Of a stretch of DNA of 64,000 nt, positions 51,574-60,315 are shown piece after piece. The DNA lies in contig JADZCC010000081.1 in the NCBI GenBank assembly GCA_020851785.1, forward strand, positions 1 to 64,000, written 5' to 3'. How positions within the stretch are numbered: the first letter of the stretch is position 1; each line of letters starts with the position of its first letter. This DNA comes from Anaerolineales bacterium. Its GTDB lineage: Bacteria > Chloroflexota > Anaerolineae > Anaerolineales > Villigracilaceae. Below the pieces are notes generated by a model that searched no databases, was not told where the DNA came from, and saw only the letters and a program-made list of their open reading frames with translations. Both the position numbers and the translations under genes were made by a program.

Positions 51574-53073
51574 TCATAACTTAAAAAGTAGTTTGGCATC
51601 AGACCAAACCAGCGCCAGCGAGACCAGCCCGCCCACCGTCATGCCGATTAGGGCCGTAATCACTGCCCCGCCGGGCAAATAGAGCGCGATCAAATACGTC
51701 ACGATGCCGCCGATGGCGGCTGAGAACAACCCGCGCCAAACGGAACTGCCCACATGAAGCGGCTCGTGCGTGCGTTTGGAGAGCCAATGAAAGAGGATAA
51801 TCGCTTCCACCAGCAGGGCAATTTCGGCAAAGGCGATGACTGGCGCGCCAACCTTCGGGAAGAACGTCAGCCCGATTAGCCCAATTCCCAGGAACATGAT
51901 CAGACGCAGGATGACCGCATACAGCGGAAAGAGCGGTTCCTTGCGCGCATAGAAGGAACGCGCCGCAACTTCATGAATGGTGAAGCCTGTTAGAGTTAAT
52001 AAATAAGCGCGGGTGGTGGCGGTGAGCAGGGCGGAAGTCGCTTCATCAAAGCCGAAGACGGCCCGCACCAGCGGATGAATCCCCGCGGCCATCACCGCCG
52101 CAATTGGAATCGTCAGCGAAATCAAAACGCGCAAGGCCCGTTCGAGCGTTTTATGGAAGCCCGCCCAATCTGCGCGCGCGGCATATTCTGAAAGCGCGGG
52201 GAGCAGGGCGGTGGCCAGGGCTGTGCCTAAGACCGTTTCTGGCGCTTGCATAATCATCCAGCCGTAGGTTAAGGAAGAGACCGCGCCCGCCTGATCCAGC
52301 CGCGAGGCCAGGTTGTCACGCGCGATCACCACGAACTGAATGCCCGCCATCGTCAATAAACGCGGAGCCATCAACTTGAGCGCTTCAATCAAACCGGTGT
52401 GTCGCAAATTAAGCGCGGGCGTCCAGCGAAAGCCAAACTTGAAAAGCCCGGGCAGTTGAATGAGCAAATGTAAAGCCGCGCCGAGGATCACGCCATAGAC
52501 CAGCCCATGAATGCCAAAGCGTTCCGCAAGAAATAACCCGCCGAAGACGCGCCCCACGTTGTACATTGTCGGCGCGAGCGCGGGCAAAACGAAAGATTGA
52601 TTGGCTTGTAGCGAAGCTGAAACCAATCCGCTGACTGAAAAAATAATCGTGCCAATCAAGTTCAGGCGCATCAACTCCACCAGCAAATGTAATTGTTCCG
52701 CGCTGAAGCCCGGCGCAATCACCAGCCGCGCAATCGGCTCGGCTAAGACGCTGATTAGAACGGCAAATCCGCCGGTGACCACAAAAGCCACATTCACCAC
52801 GCGGGAAAATAAATCCCAGGCGGCGGCGCGATTTTGAAGCGTGAGGTATTCCGTCAACAGCGGGATGAAGGCCATGGCCAGCGCGCCGCCGGAAATTAAT
52901 GCAAACAAAACGTCCGGCAGGTTGTTGGCGGCGTTGTACGTGTCGAGGAGCGCCACTTCATTGCCATATAAGTTGATCGAAATGCGCGTGAAGAAAAACG
53001 CGAGAACTTTATCCAAAAGAAACAGGCTGGCGACGATGAGCGAGTTTTTAGTAAGCGTGGAAAGTTTGTTCAT
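51574..53073 (-). CDS. murJ: MurJ-like lipid II flippase
   Basis: This 499-residue polytopic protein of about 14 membrane segments resembles the MurJ/MviN family that moves lipid II across the membrane for peptidoglycan synthesis. The early SLFLLDKVLAFFFTRISINLYG and the EPIARLVIAPGF region are family-like. Similar fold families also carry other polyprenyl-linked sugars, so peptidoglycan is likely but not certain. The ATG at 53073 shares a base with the stop codon of the SDR gene. Another start further upstream would overlap that gene completely. Confidence 0.85.
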   Translation of the reverse strand: MNKLSTLTKNSLIVASLFLLDKVLAFFFTRISINLYGNEVALLDTYNAANNLPDVLFALISGGALAMAFIPLLTEYLTLQNRAAAWDLFSRVVNVAFVVTGGFAVLISVLAEPIARLVIAPGFSAEQLHLLVELMRLNLIGTIIFSVSGLVSASLQANQSFVLPALAPTMYNVGRVFGGLFLAERFGIHGLVYGVILGAALHLLIQLPGLFKFGFRWTPALNLRHTGLIEALKLMAPRLLTMAGIQFVVIARDNLASRLDQAGAVSSLTYGWMIMQAPETVLGTALATALLPALSEYAARADWAGFHKTLERALRVLISLTIPIAAVMAAGIHPLVRAVFGFDEATSALLTATTRAYLLTLTGFTIHEVAARSFYARKEPLFPLYAVILRLIMFLGIGLIGLTFFPKVGAPVIAFAEIALLVEAIILFHWLSKRTHEPLHVGSSVWRGLFSAAIGGIVTYLIALYLPGGAVITALIGMTVGGLVSLALVWSDAKLLFKL

Positions 53074-53864
53074 TACAACGTCCCCTGATAAATGCCGCCA
53101 TCTACATTTAACATTACGCCGGTGATGTAAGACGCGGCGGGGGAGGAGAGGAACACGGCCGCATTGGCAAACTCTGCCGGTTGACCGATGCGCCCCAAGG
53201 CGCTGGCCGCAGTTTGTTTGCGCGTCTCTTCCTCCACCGATGATTGATTCGCGGTGGCCCGAACATTCATCAACTCTGTGACGCGTTCGGTTTCCGTCCA
53301 ACCCGGCAGAATCGAGTTGACGCGAATGCCTTCCTTGCCCAATTCCAGCGCCAGAGATTTGGTGAGTCCAATCGTCGCCAAGCGCAGGCTGTTGGATAAC
53401 AATAAATTTGCAATCGGCTGTTTGGCCGAGACGGAAGTAATCGTCAGCACGCTGGCCGAGTCCGAGGTCCGTAAAAATGGAAGCGCGGCTTTAATCAAAC
53501 GCACATGAGTCATCAGGCATAAATCCACGCCGATTTGCCAATCCGCTTCGCTGAGCGAATCAATCGAGCCGGAGGCCGGGCCGCCGGTGTTGGTGATGAG
53601 AATATCCAACCCGCCAAAAGAATCAACAACGGATTGAATTAATTTTTCAGGGACATCCGGCGAACTCACATCGCCAGCCAGCCCAAGCGCTTGTGACTTT
53701 GTTTCTTTACTTATATTTTCAGCCGCGCTTTTGATTTTCTTTTCATCGCGCCCATTGATTGCAACCCTTGCGCCTTCTTTTGCAAGCAAATGGGCAGTTG
53801 CATATCCCAAGCCACGCGACGAACCCGTGACCAGCGCTCGTTTGTCTTTTAGTTGTAAATCCAT
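53073..53864 (-). CDS. Short-chain dehydrogenase/reductase with unusual catalytic motif
   Basis: This 263-residue classical-size SDR has the NAD(P) motif TGSSRGLGYATA and the NTGG structural motif (usually NNAG). The active-site Tyr-xxx-Lys is replaced: the segment reads LLLSNSLRLATIG where YxxSK is expected. The Ser of the triad (ITSVSAKQP) is present. SDRs with this SNS-x-R arrangement form a known subgroup, so it may still have an activity, but the normal proton-relay Tyr is missing. The stop codon overlaps the murJ start by one base. Confidence 0.85.
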   Translation of the reverse strand: MDLQLKDKRALVTGSSRGLGYATAHLLAKEGARVAINGRDEKKIKSAAENISKETKSQALGLAGDVSSPDVPEKLIQSVVDSFGGLDILITNTGGPASGSIDSLSEADWQIGVDLCLMTHVRLIKAALPFLRTSDSASVLTITSVSAKQPIANLLLSNSLRLATIGLTKSLALELGKEGIRVNSILPGWTETERVTELMNVRATANQSSVEEETRKQTAASALGRIGQPAEFANAAVFLSSPAASYITGVMLNVDGGIYQGTL

Positions 53865-54175
53865 GCACGCTCCTCGGTTAAAGGATTGTATCCGAGAAAG
53901 ATTAATCCTGCCGAAACTGAGCGCTTAGGATTCTATAAAAGATGGCATTGTCCTGTTTAAGAAAAGAAAATTTATTTTGCAATTGTCCTTGGGAAAAGTT
54001 GGTTTGTCGGCTGAAATTACAGAAACAATATTACACTACTTCGATTACCCCGCCCAATCTTAAAGTTAAACCTTTCTACGTAATAAATGTTTATAGGGCT
54101 AAGAAGTTGAGCCGTATAGTAAGGTTCATCTTGCCTTTTATGGACAAGATAAATCTTATCGTACGGCGGTGAAAT
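53865..54175. other. AT-rich intergenic region between SDR and htrA-like genes
   Basis: No gene is supported. The stretch 53942-54172 is clearly richer in A and T than its surroundings and has a 76-codon open frame that I do not believe. Near 54110-54166 a palindrome (GCCGTA with TACGGC outside; ATCTTG with CAAGAT inside) could fold as RNA. A TACAAT box (53885-53890, minus) before the SDR start may be its promoter. Confidence 0.4.
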
Positions 54176-54215
54176 AAAAAAGCCCCCCGAATTTTTATTG
54201 AATTCGGGGGGCTTT
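54176..54215 (-). terminator. Terminator of the htrA-like gene
   Basis: AAAGCCCCCCGAATT pairs with AATTCGGGGGGCTTT; read on the minus strand the stem ends in six T and lies just past the protease stop codon. Confidence 0.93.
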
Positions 54216-54219
54216 ACGT

Positions 54220-55347
54220 TTAGGGTCTTTTACCCAAAGTGATTTGTAAATCCGCTGATTCTGCGCCGCGCAAGACGGTGAGCGTAACGACGTCTCCGGG
54301 GCCTTTGTTGGTGATCAGGTAGGAGAGCAATTCGTCGAAGGTGCGCACGGGGCGGCCGTCAATCGCGGTGATTAAATCGCCTCCGGCGGGCAGGCCCGCC
54401 AGGCTGGTTTCCTGCGTTCCCGCTTTTACGCCCGCCTGATCCGCCGGACTGCCAGCGGCGACTTTCGTGACGTACGCGCCAGTATATTGCTTGAGCTTCA
54501 AGGCTTCCACCATCTCCAGCGTTAAGGAGTTGATTGAGGAAATGCCGAGATAGGGATAATCATATTTGCCGTCTTTGATCAAAGTAGGCGTGACGCGTTT
54601 GACGATGTTCACCGAAACCGCAAAGCCAATGCCGGAGTTGGTCGGCTGGCCGTTGGCGTTGGAGTTGTTGCTGATGATGGCGCGGTTCACGCCGACGACT
54701 TCGCCATTCAGGTTGAAGAGCGGTCCGCCGGAGTTGCCGGGGTTAATCGCCGCGTCGGTTTGGATGATGTCGCCAGCCGTGAAGATGCCGCCATCCGGGC
54801 TTTGGTGCGCGGAATCCAGCGTGCGGCCCACCGCCGAAACGATGCCCACCGTCATGGTGGTGTTTAAGCCAAACGGGTTGCCAATGGCAATGACAGTCTG
54901 ACCCACCTTCAGCGCGCTTGAATCGCCGAGCGGAACGGGATGCAGTTCTTCAGCGGGCGCATCCACTTTCACGACGGCGATGTCTGAGTCCAAATCCGTC
55001 CCAATCACCGTGCCGTAACTCATAAAGCCGGAGGTGAAACGCACTTCAATGGTCTTTGCGCCTTCGACCACATGATAGTTGGTGATGATGTGTCCGGCGT
55101 CGTCGTAGACGAACCCACTTCCCTGACCCTGATCGGTGATGATCGCCACCGTGCCCGGGCTGACGCGTTCGTACAAAGCCACCAACGCATCCTGATTTTC
55201 AGTTGGGTTTTGTGAAGTTCCGGCGTTTGGCACAACCGTCGGAATGCTGGCAATCGGCGTGGAAGGCGGCGCGTTGTTGAATGAGGCGCGGCAGGCTAAA
55301 ACAGCCAAAGTTAAAACAATCAACGCAGATAAACTTTTCTTGTTCAT
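54220..55347 (-). CDS. HtrA/DegP-like trypsin-type serine protease, lipoprotein
   Basis: This 375-residue envelope protease has a lipobox LAC near residue 19, so it is probably membrane-anchored outside the cytoplasm. The catalytic triad is visible: His in TNYHVVEG, Asp in DSDIAVVK and Ser in GNSGGPL. A single PDZ domain covers about residues 270-372. HtrA proteins degrade damaged envelope proteins. It ends in a strong terminator and lies 15 bases downstream of the DnaJ-like gene, with GGAG before its ATG, so the two probably form a quality-control operon. Confidence 0.93.
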   Translation of the reverse strand: MNKKSLSALIVLTLAVLACRASFNNAPPSTPIASIPTVVPNAGTSQNPTENQDALVALYERVSPGTVAIITDQGQGSGFVYDDAGHIITNYHVVEGAKTIEVRFTSGFMSYGTVIGTDLDSDIAVVKVDAPAEELHPVPLGDSSALKVGQTVIAIGNPFGLNTTMTVGIVSAVGRTLDSAHQSPDGGIFTAGDIIQTDAAINPGNSGGPLFNLNGEVVGVNRAIISNNSNANGQPTNSGIGFAVSVNIVKRVTPTLIKDGKYDYPYLGISSINSLTLEMVEALKLKQYTGAYVTKVAAGSPADQAGVKAGTQETSLAGLPAGGDLITAIDGRPVRTFDELLSYLITNKGPGDVVTLTVLRGAESADLQITLGKRP

Positions 55348-55362
55348 GCGAATCTCCTGAAT

Positions 55363-56265
55363 TTAAAACTTAATGCGAGCGGCTTCTTCGAGCAATTCCC
55401 TCTGTTTTGTGGAAAGGTATTTTGGAATTTGCACTTTCAATTTAACGAACAAATCGCCTTTGGTTTTGGCGTCTTTGAGGTGCGGCATGCCGCGCCCGGC
55501 CAAACGAAAGACGACTTCCGGCTGGGTTCCAGCGGGGACGTTTAATTTGACTTTGCCGGTTGGCGTTTCCACGTCGGCATCGCCGCCGAGAATTAAGGTG
55601 AAGACGTCCACATGCGCGGTGGTGGTGAGATCGTAGCCATTGATTTCAAAGCGCGCATCTTCGGCAATGTTGATGATCAGATATAAATCGCTTCCATCTG
55701 GGCCCGCGCCTGCCACCCGGACCTTTGAACCGACCTTCACCCCGGCCGGGATGCGTACCTGTAACTTCCTCGCGCTCGTTTGCAGTTGGCGGGTTGTGCC
55801 GTGATAGGCTTCTTCCAGCGTAATTTCAGCTTCCTGTTGATAGCCCTGTGGGGCGTTGTTGCGAATGGAAGAGCGCATGGCCTCGCCGAACATCATCCGA
55901 AAGAAATCGGAGAAACCGCCCACGCCGCCGCTCCCGCCGCCAAAGGGATTGCCCGTGGAATAATTTGCCCCGCCTTGGCCGCCTTGCTGAAACCAATCAT
56001 CCCATTGAAAATCCTGCGCTTTGCCGCCGCCTGTCCGAAAGTTGGAGTAGGCACTGCCGAGTTGGTCGTACTTGGCGCGTTTTTGCTCGTCGCTTAAGAC
56101 CTGATAGGCCTCGTTGATTTCTTTGAATTTATCTTCGGCTTTTTTATCGCCCTGATTTTTATCGGGGTGGTATTTCATGGCCAGTTTGCGATAGGCCGAG
56201 CGAATTTCGTCCGCGCTGGCTTTACGTTCCACGCCGAGGATCTTGTAATAATCTTTATAATCCAT
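55363..56265 (-). CDS. DnaJ-like co-chaperone without zinc finger (CbpA type)
   Basis: This protein of about 300 residues has a J domain (residues 1-70, HPDKN motif), a Gly-rich region and the two C-terminal substrate-binding domains, but no CxxCxGxG zinc finger. This is the CbpA/DnaJ type II layout. It stimulates Hsp70 and presents unfolded proteins. The start at 56265 ([12 protein letters not shown]) fits the family; an ATG 15 bases upstream is an alternative. It directly precedes the HtrA-like gene. Confidence 0.92.
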   Translation of the reverse strand: MDYKDYYKILGVERKASADEIRSAYRKLAMKYHPDKNQGDKKAEDKFKEINEAYQVLSDEQKRAKYDQLGSAYSNFRTGGGKAQDFQWDDWFQQGGQGGANYSTGNPFGGGSGGVGGFSDFFRMMFGEAMRSSIRNNAPQGYQQEAEITLEEAYHGTTRQLQTSARKLQVRIPAGVKVGSKVRVAGAGPDGSDLYLIINIAEDARFEINGYDLTTTAHVDVFTLILGGDADVETPTGKVKLNVPAGTQPEVVFRLAGRGMPHLKDAKTKGDLFVKLKVQIPKYLSTKQRELLEEAARIKF

Positions 56266-56344
56266 AGCCGCTATTTTCATCCAGTTGGGGGAGGGAAGTC
56301 AAGCGCCAAAAGGGGCTACTAACACAACTCTAACCTAAGCCCTT

Positions 56345-56350
56345 TATAAT
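56345..56350 (+). promoter_or_regulatory. -10 element of the ferritin gene
   Basis: TATAAT 32 bases before the ferritin ATG; AAGGAG follows. No clear Fur box was found. Confidence 0.55.
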
Positions 56351-56382
56351 AGACTTCTTTAGAAAACCGATAAGGAGTTCTC

Positions 56383-56877
56383 ATGTTAATCAGCCAAAAA
56401 CTTAACCAGTTCATTAATCAACAAATTGCGAATGAATATGGCGCGTCCCTGCAATACTTAAGCATTGCCGGATATTTTCAAACGCAAAAATTGAGTCTGC
56501 TTTCCAAATTGTTCTTTGAACAGGCGGACGAAGAAAAGGAACACGCCCTCAAATTTGTGCATTATGTTTTGGATACGCAAGGCGCGCTGGAAATTCCGGC
56601 GGTGGCCGCGCCCAAGCCAACCTTTGCCTCGGCCGAAGAAGCCGTAGCGGCGGCCCTGACCTGGGAGAAAGAAGTGACCGCGCAAATTAAAAACCTGATG
56701 GACCTGGCCGTGGCCGATAACGATTATCTGGCTCAAAACTTTTTGCAATGGTACATTGACGAGCAGTTGGAAGAGATTAATAAGATGGATCAACTCCTCA
56801 GCGTGGTGCGCCGCGCTGGCGAAAAGAATCTGCTGATGGTTGAGGCTTATCTCGTGCATACCGCCAAAGCGGATTAA
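56383..56877 (+). CDS. Ferritin (iron-storage, FtnA type)
   Basis: This 164-residue four-helix-bundle protein has the ferroxidase residues NEYGASLQYLS (Glu and Tyr of helix A), EQADEEKEHALKF (Glu and ExxH of helix B) and QWYIDEQLEEIN (helix D). It should form a 24-subunit shell that oxidises and stores iron in the cytoplasm. AAGGAG precedes the ATG at 56383. The LOG-family gene follows 12 bases later. Confidence 0.93.
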   Translation: MLISQKLNQFINQQIANEYGASLQYLSIAGYFQTQKLSLLSKLFFEQADEEKEHALKFVHYVLDTQGALEIPAVAAPKPTFASAEEAVAAALTWEKEVTAQIKNLMDLAVADNDYLAQNFLQWYIDEQLEEINKMDQLLSVVRRAGEKNLLMVEAYLVHTAKAD

Positions 56878-56889
56878 GCGGGCGACTGC

Positions 56890-57471
56890 ATGAAATCCAT
56901 TTGCGTTTTTTGCGGCTCCTCGGACGCCGTCCACGCGGACTATAAGGCCGCCGCGTTTCAAACGGGCGTCACGCTCGCGCAGAGCGGCATCCGTTTGGTG
57001 TATGGCGGCGGTAAAACCGGGTTGATGGGCGCCGTGGCAAACGGCGCTTTATCGCTGGGCGGGGAGGTGATCGGCGTGACGATTCCTTCCATGAATACGA
57101 TGGCGTTTGCCCATGCGGATTTGACGCGCACGGAAGTCACTCCCAACATGCACGCGCGCAAAGCTCGAATGCACGAATTGGCCGAAGGCTATATTGCCTT
57201 GCCCGGCGGGTTTGGCACCTGGGACGAATTGTTTGAAACCATTACCTGGGCCCAAACCGGCGCGCACGAAAAGCCGGTGGGCTTATTAAATGTAAGGGAA
57301 TATTACAGCCCTTTGCTTTCTGCGATGGATCATGCGGTGGAGGAGGGTTTTGTGTTTGCCGAACATCGCCGCGCGGTGTTTAGCGAAGTTAATCCGCAGG
57401 CGCTTTTGGCTTTGATGCAACAATATCAATACCCTCATGCGGCAGTCAAGCGCTGGATGAAAGCAGAGTAA
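56890..57471 (+). CDS. LOG family protein (cytokinin-activating type, TIGR00730)
   Basis: This 193-residue protein has the LOG motifs: ICVFCGSS at the start, the YGGGKTGLMGAVANGAL loop and PGGFGTWDELFE (PGGxGTxxE). Such proteins remove ribose phosphate from nucleotides (phosphoribohydrolase). In bacteria this is often a nucleotide-recycling activity. It is co-transcribed with ferritin. The stop codon is the first triplet of a palindromic repeat that runs to the next gene. Confidence 0.92.
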   Translation: MKSICVFCGSSDAVHADYKAAAFQTGVTLAQSGIRLVYGGGKTGLMGAVANGALSLGGEVIGVTIPSMNTMAFAHADLTRTEVTPNMHARKARMHELAEGYIALPGGFGTWDELFETITWAQTGAHEKPVGLLNVREYYSPLLSAMDHAVEEGFVFAEHRRAVFSEVNPQALLALMQQYQYPHAAVKRWMKAE

Positions 57472-57570
57472 ATTCTCCCTCACCCTAACCCTCTCCCAAA
57501 GGGAGAGGGGACTCCCTTCTCCGCTGGGACGTGTGCCCGAAAGGGTAGAAGGGCTGGGGATGAGGGAATT
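57469..57570. repeat. Palindromic interspersed repeat (CCCTCACCCTAACCC type)
   Basis: This repeat of about 100 bases opens TAAATTCTCCCTCACCCTAA and closes with GGGATGAGGGAATTTT. It shares a stretch of about 50 bases with the interior of the element at 49718-49842. It exactly fills the space between the convergent LOG and map genes and may work as a bidirectional terminator. Confidence 0.78.
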
Positions 57571-58314
57571 TTATAACGTCAAAATAATCGGCCCGTCTTT
57601 GGTGACGACGACGGTATGTTCAAACTGGGCGGCGAGGGTTTTATCAATCGTCTGAAGCGACCAGCGGTCGCGCTTTTCCACGACGTGGCCTTTGCCGGTG
57701 GTGAGGAAAGGCTCAATGGCCAGGACCGTGCCTTCAGTCAGAATGCGGCGATCTTGTGGGTTATGAAAATTGAAGACTTCGTGCGGCTCTTCATGTAATT
57801 TGCGCCCAATGCCATGTCCGGTCAAATCATAAATCACGTTGTAGCCGTGACGCGCGGCTTCCTCCTGCACAGTTTGGCCAATGTTGTTTAAGCGCTGGCC
57901 CACCTGGGCGGCCTGAATGGCTTTTTGCAAAGCGAATTGCGTGGCCGCGAGCAGGCTTTCAACTTCCGGCGTGGACTGGCCGACCGTGAGCGAAGCGCCG
58001 GTATCGGCAAAATAACCGTCCAGTTCAGCGGAAACGTCTATGTTGATCAGGTCGCCTGTTTTTAGAACGGTTTGGTTTGGAATGCCATGCGCGATGACGG
58101 GGGAAATGCTAATGCAAGTTGCGCCCGGAAATTTATACATCGCTTGCGGCGCAGAAACGGCGCCGGCTTTTTTTAGAAACTCGCTTCCAACTTCGTCCAG
58201 TTCGGCAGTGGTCACGCCGGGTTGAACGCGCTCCATCATGGCTTTGAGCGCGCCCGCCACCACGCGCCCGGCGGCTTTGAGGTATTGAATATCTTCTTTT
58301 GTAGCTCCGGTCAT
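57571..58314 (-). CDS. map: Methionine aminopeptidase type I
   Basis: This 247-residue dinuclear metal enzyme removes the initiator Met. The metal ligands are visible: the two Asp in NIDVSAELDGYFADTG, His in GHGIGRKLHEEP, Glu in AIEPFLT and Glu in FEHTVVVT. A deviation is ISISPVIAHGIPN, where most members have ISVNEVVCHGIP. It starts directly where the DinB-family gene ends (0 bases apart), so it is translated from the same mRNA. Confidence 0.95.
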   Translation of the reverse strand: MTGATKEDIQYLKAAGRVVAGALKAMMERVQPGVTTAELDEVGSEFLKKAGAVSAPQAMYKFPGATCISISPVIAHGIPNQTVLKTGDLINIDVSAELDGYFADTGASLTVGQSTPEVESLLAATQFALQKAIQAAQVGQRLNNIGQTVQEEAARHGYNVIYDLTGHGIGRKLHEEPHEVFNFHNPQDRRILTEGTVLAIEPFLTTGKGHVVEKRDRWSLQTIDKTLAAQFEHTVVVTKDGPIILTL

Positions 58315-58818
58315 TTATTTTCCCAGTTCTCTTTCAATCGTCTCGCGATGTTCTTTGAAATGTTCGCTCGTATCGCCCAACACCCATAGCAAGATGGGAT
58401 TCTTTTCCGGGTCATCTGCGTGACGCGGCTTTAACAACGCTTCATAACTCATAGACTCCAGCCGCGCCTCTACCTGACCGTAAGCCTGATTCAGCTTCTT
58501 CAGCATTTCTTTGCGCGTCAGGTTTTTATTCTTCTCAAATAAAATCGGATTGATTAATTCAATTTCCCAGGCGGGCAATTGCGCTTGGGTTACGCCAATC
58601 ACGTCGTGCGGGGCGCGTTGATCCAGGTGATAGCCCAATAAAATATTCAGCCATTCTGCTAAATGCGCCAAATTATCTTTGGGCGACCAGCCTCCAGAAT
58701 CGGGCTGGGTCATTTGCGCGTCGGTCAAAGAGTCGGCCAAGTCTATTAATAGCTTCCACTCTTTTTTTATTTCGGTCATCAATTCTGACTTGTTGCTGGG
58801 CATCCATTGTTCTGTCAT
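58315..58818 (-). CDS. DinB/ClbS-like four-helix protein
   Basis: This 167-residue protein resembles the DinB/DUF1706 (ClbS/DfsB) family: GWSPKDNLAHLAEWLNILLGYH near residues 43-64 and the final HFKEHRETIER. Members bind metal or protect DNA from small-molecule damage; the function here is unknown. Two His (HLAEW and HFKEH) could form a metal site. Confidence 0.8.
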   Translation of the reverse strand: MTEQWMPSNKSELMTEIKKEWKLLIDLADSLTDAQMTQPDSGGWSPKDNLAHLAEWLNILLGYHLDQRAPHDVIGVTQAQLPAWEIELINPILFEKNKNLTRKEMLKKLNQAYGQVEARLESMSYEALLKPRHADDPEKNPILLWVLGDTSEHFKEHRETIERELGK

Positions 58819-58828
58819 CTTGTTGATC

Positions 58829-59518
58829 CTATACTTTAATCAGCTGACCTTCTTCGAGTTTTTCTTTTTCTTCATCTTTGCGCCAGAGATAGGCTTCGCC
58901 GCGCACTAAAGTAGTTTTTGTTCCTTCTACTTTGAGATAAGCGTTATCGCACAGCATCAAAATCGGGTTGTCGTTGAAGAAGTAATAATCCTGTAACCAT
59001 TCGTCTTTGACGGATTGCCCGTGCGCGTCCAAGGGGTAATGGCAGGAGAAATTAAACGGAGAAACATTCAACCCCTCAAAGAAATTTGTGCCAACGGTGT
59101 TCATATCATACGAGCTTAAGATATTTGGTCCGCAAATCATGGCTCCGGCGCTGAAGGCCACCAAGGGCAAACCGGCTTGAATCTTTTTCTTCAAATACGG
59201 CATGATTCCACTGGCGTGCAGGCGATGATTAAGGAGAAAGGTGTTTCCGCCGGAAATGTAAACCACAGAACAATCGCGCAGAACCGCCTCAATCTCTTTT
59301 TGCGACATCAATTCCGCGCTAATATTCTCGACGCGCCCCAAATTTTTGAAAGAGGCTTTTGTCACTTCCAGCCAACGCTCGGCATATAAAGAAGCGAGCG
59401 GCAGAAAAGCGACGGTGGGATCGTCTTTCTTTTCAAGGTACGGACGGCAGGCTTCAACGATATAGCGAATATCCATTTTGCCGGGCACAGAGAAGAGGTG
59501 TAGGTTAAGCGGAGACAT
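58829..59518 (-). CDS. S51-family peptidase E-like protein
   Basis: This 229-residue protein has a class I glutamine amidotransferase-like fold. Peptidase S51 motifs are ISGGNTFLLNHRL and FSAGAMI, where Ser is the nucleophile. It probably cleaves Asp-X dipeptides or acts on cyanophycin-like substrates; the exact use is unknown. A TACAAT box lies 6 bases before the ATG on the minus strand, with no Shine-Dalgarno. Confidence 0.84.
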   Translation of the reverse strand: MSPLNLHLFSVPGKMDIRYIVEACRPYLEKKDDPTVAFLPLASLYAERWLEVTKASFKNLGRVENISAELMSQKEIEAVLRDCSVVYISGGNTFLLNHRLHASGIMPYLKKKIQAGLPLVAFSAGAMICGPNILSSYDMNTVGTNFFEGLNVSPFNFSCHYPLDAHGQSVKDEWLQDYYFFNDNPILMLCDNAYLKVEGTKTTLVRGEAYLWRKDEEKEKLEEGQLIKV

Positions 59519-59545
59519 TTGGAAATTGTATCAAAAGAAATCGCC

Positions 59546-59586
59546 ACTTGAACCTTCAACCTTGAACCTTCAACCTTCAACCTGTA
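59546..59586. repeat. Short AACCTTCAACC-type tandem repeat
   Basis: Several imperfect copies of AACCTTCAACC/AACCTTGAACC lie between the S51 and tmk genes. No coding potential. Confidence 0.6.
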
Positions 59587-59590
59587 ACTT

Positions 59591-60214
59591 TCACCCTTCG
59601 CCCTTCAACCTTTCCATCACCACTCGCTTTAATTCGGCTTGCGCCGCTTCCCAGGGTTGGTCGGAATTGACCACCACCCAGCGCTTCGGCTCTTGCTTGA
59701 CCATTTCCAAATATCCCGCGCGGACTCTTCTGTGAAATTCAACCGTGTAAGCGTCCATCCGATTCCATTCCACTTCATTTTGAGTTTTACGTTTCAGGCC
59801 TACTTCAACCTCTAAATCGAGCAAAATCGTTAAGTCCGGGGTTAACCCGCCAGTGGCATATTTGACCAAAGCGCGAATCTCATCTAAGTTTTGTTGATGT
59901 CCATAGCCTTGATAAGCAATCGTCGAATCGTAATATCGATCTGATATGACAATTTCTTTATCTGCCAATCTCGGCTTGATAACTTGCTCCACAATTTGAG
60001 CGCGTGCGGATTGATATAACAAGGTTTCTGTTCGTGGGTGCATCTCTGCATTTTTCATATCATGCAATACATCCCGAATCTGCTCGCTGATTGATGTGCC
60101 GCCCGGCTCGCGGGTGGGGAATACAACATGTCCTTGCTCGCGCAAGTATTCCACAAGATGGGGGAGATGAGATGTTTTGCCAGAACCTTCGGGGCCTTCG
60201 AGTGTGATGAACAT
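59591..60214 (-). CDS. tmk: Thymidylate kinase
   Basis: This 207-residue P-loop kinase phosphorylates dTMP to dTDP. Walker A is EGPEGSGKTSH, followed by the DR[YS] dTMP-binding motif (ISDRYYDSTIAYQGYG), FPTREPGGT near residue 40 and LLDL. The first of two consecutive ATGs (60217) lies only 3 bases after a TATACT box (60221-60226); the second, at 60214, is 6 bases away and is preferred as a leaderless start. Confidence 0.93.
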   Translation of the reverse strand: MFITLEGPEGSGKTSHLPHLVEYLREQGHVVFPTREPGGTSISEQIRDVLHDMKNAEMHPRTETLLYQSARAQIVEQVIKPRLADKEIVISDRYYDSTIAYQGYGHQQNLDEIRALVKYATGGLTPDLTILLDLEVEVGLKRKTQNEVEWNRMDAYTVEFHRRVRAGYLEMVKQEPKRWVVVNSDQPWEAAQAELKRVVMERLKGEG

Positions 60215-60245
60215 CATGGAAGTATAAAGGTATATCGGCATAAAT

Positions 60246-60281
60246 GTAAACAGGTAAACAAGTTTTTCAAAACCTGTTTAC
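60246..60281. repeat. Hairpin between tmk and the Ycf45-like gene
   Basis: GTAAACAGGT (60246-60255) pairs with ACCTGTTTAC (60272-60281). It lies past the stop codon of the Ycf45-like gene and may help terminate it, but the T run is weak. Confidence 0.5.
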
Positions 60282-60315
60282 CTGTCCACTTGCTTACTGC
60301 CTACTACTTACTTTC

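Noticed and set aside
53942..54172. A 76-codon plus-strand open frame in AT-rich DNA
   Set aside because: No ribosome site, no recognisable protein pattern, unusual composition; more likely non-coding.
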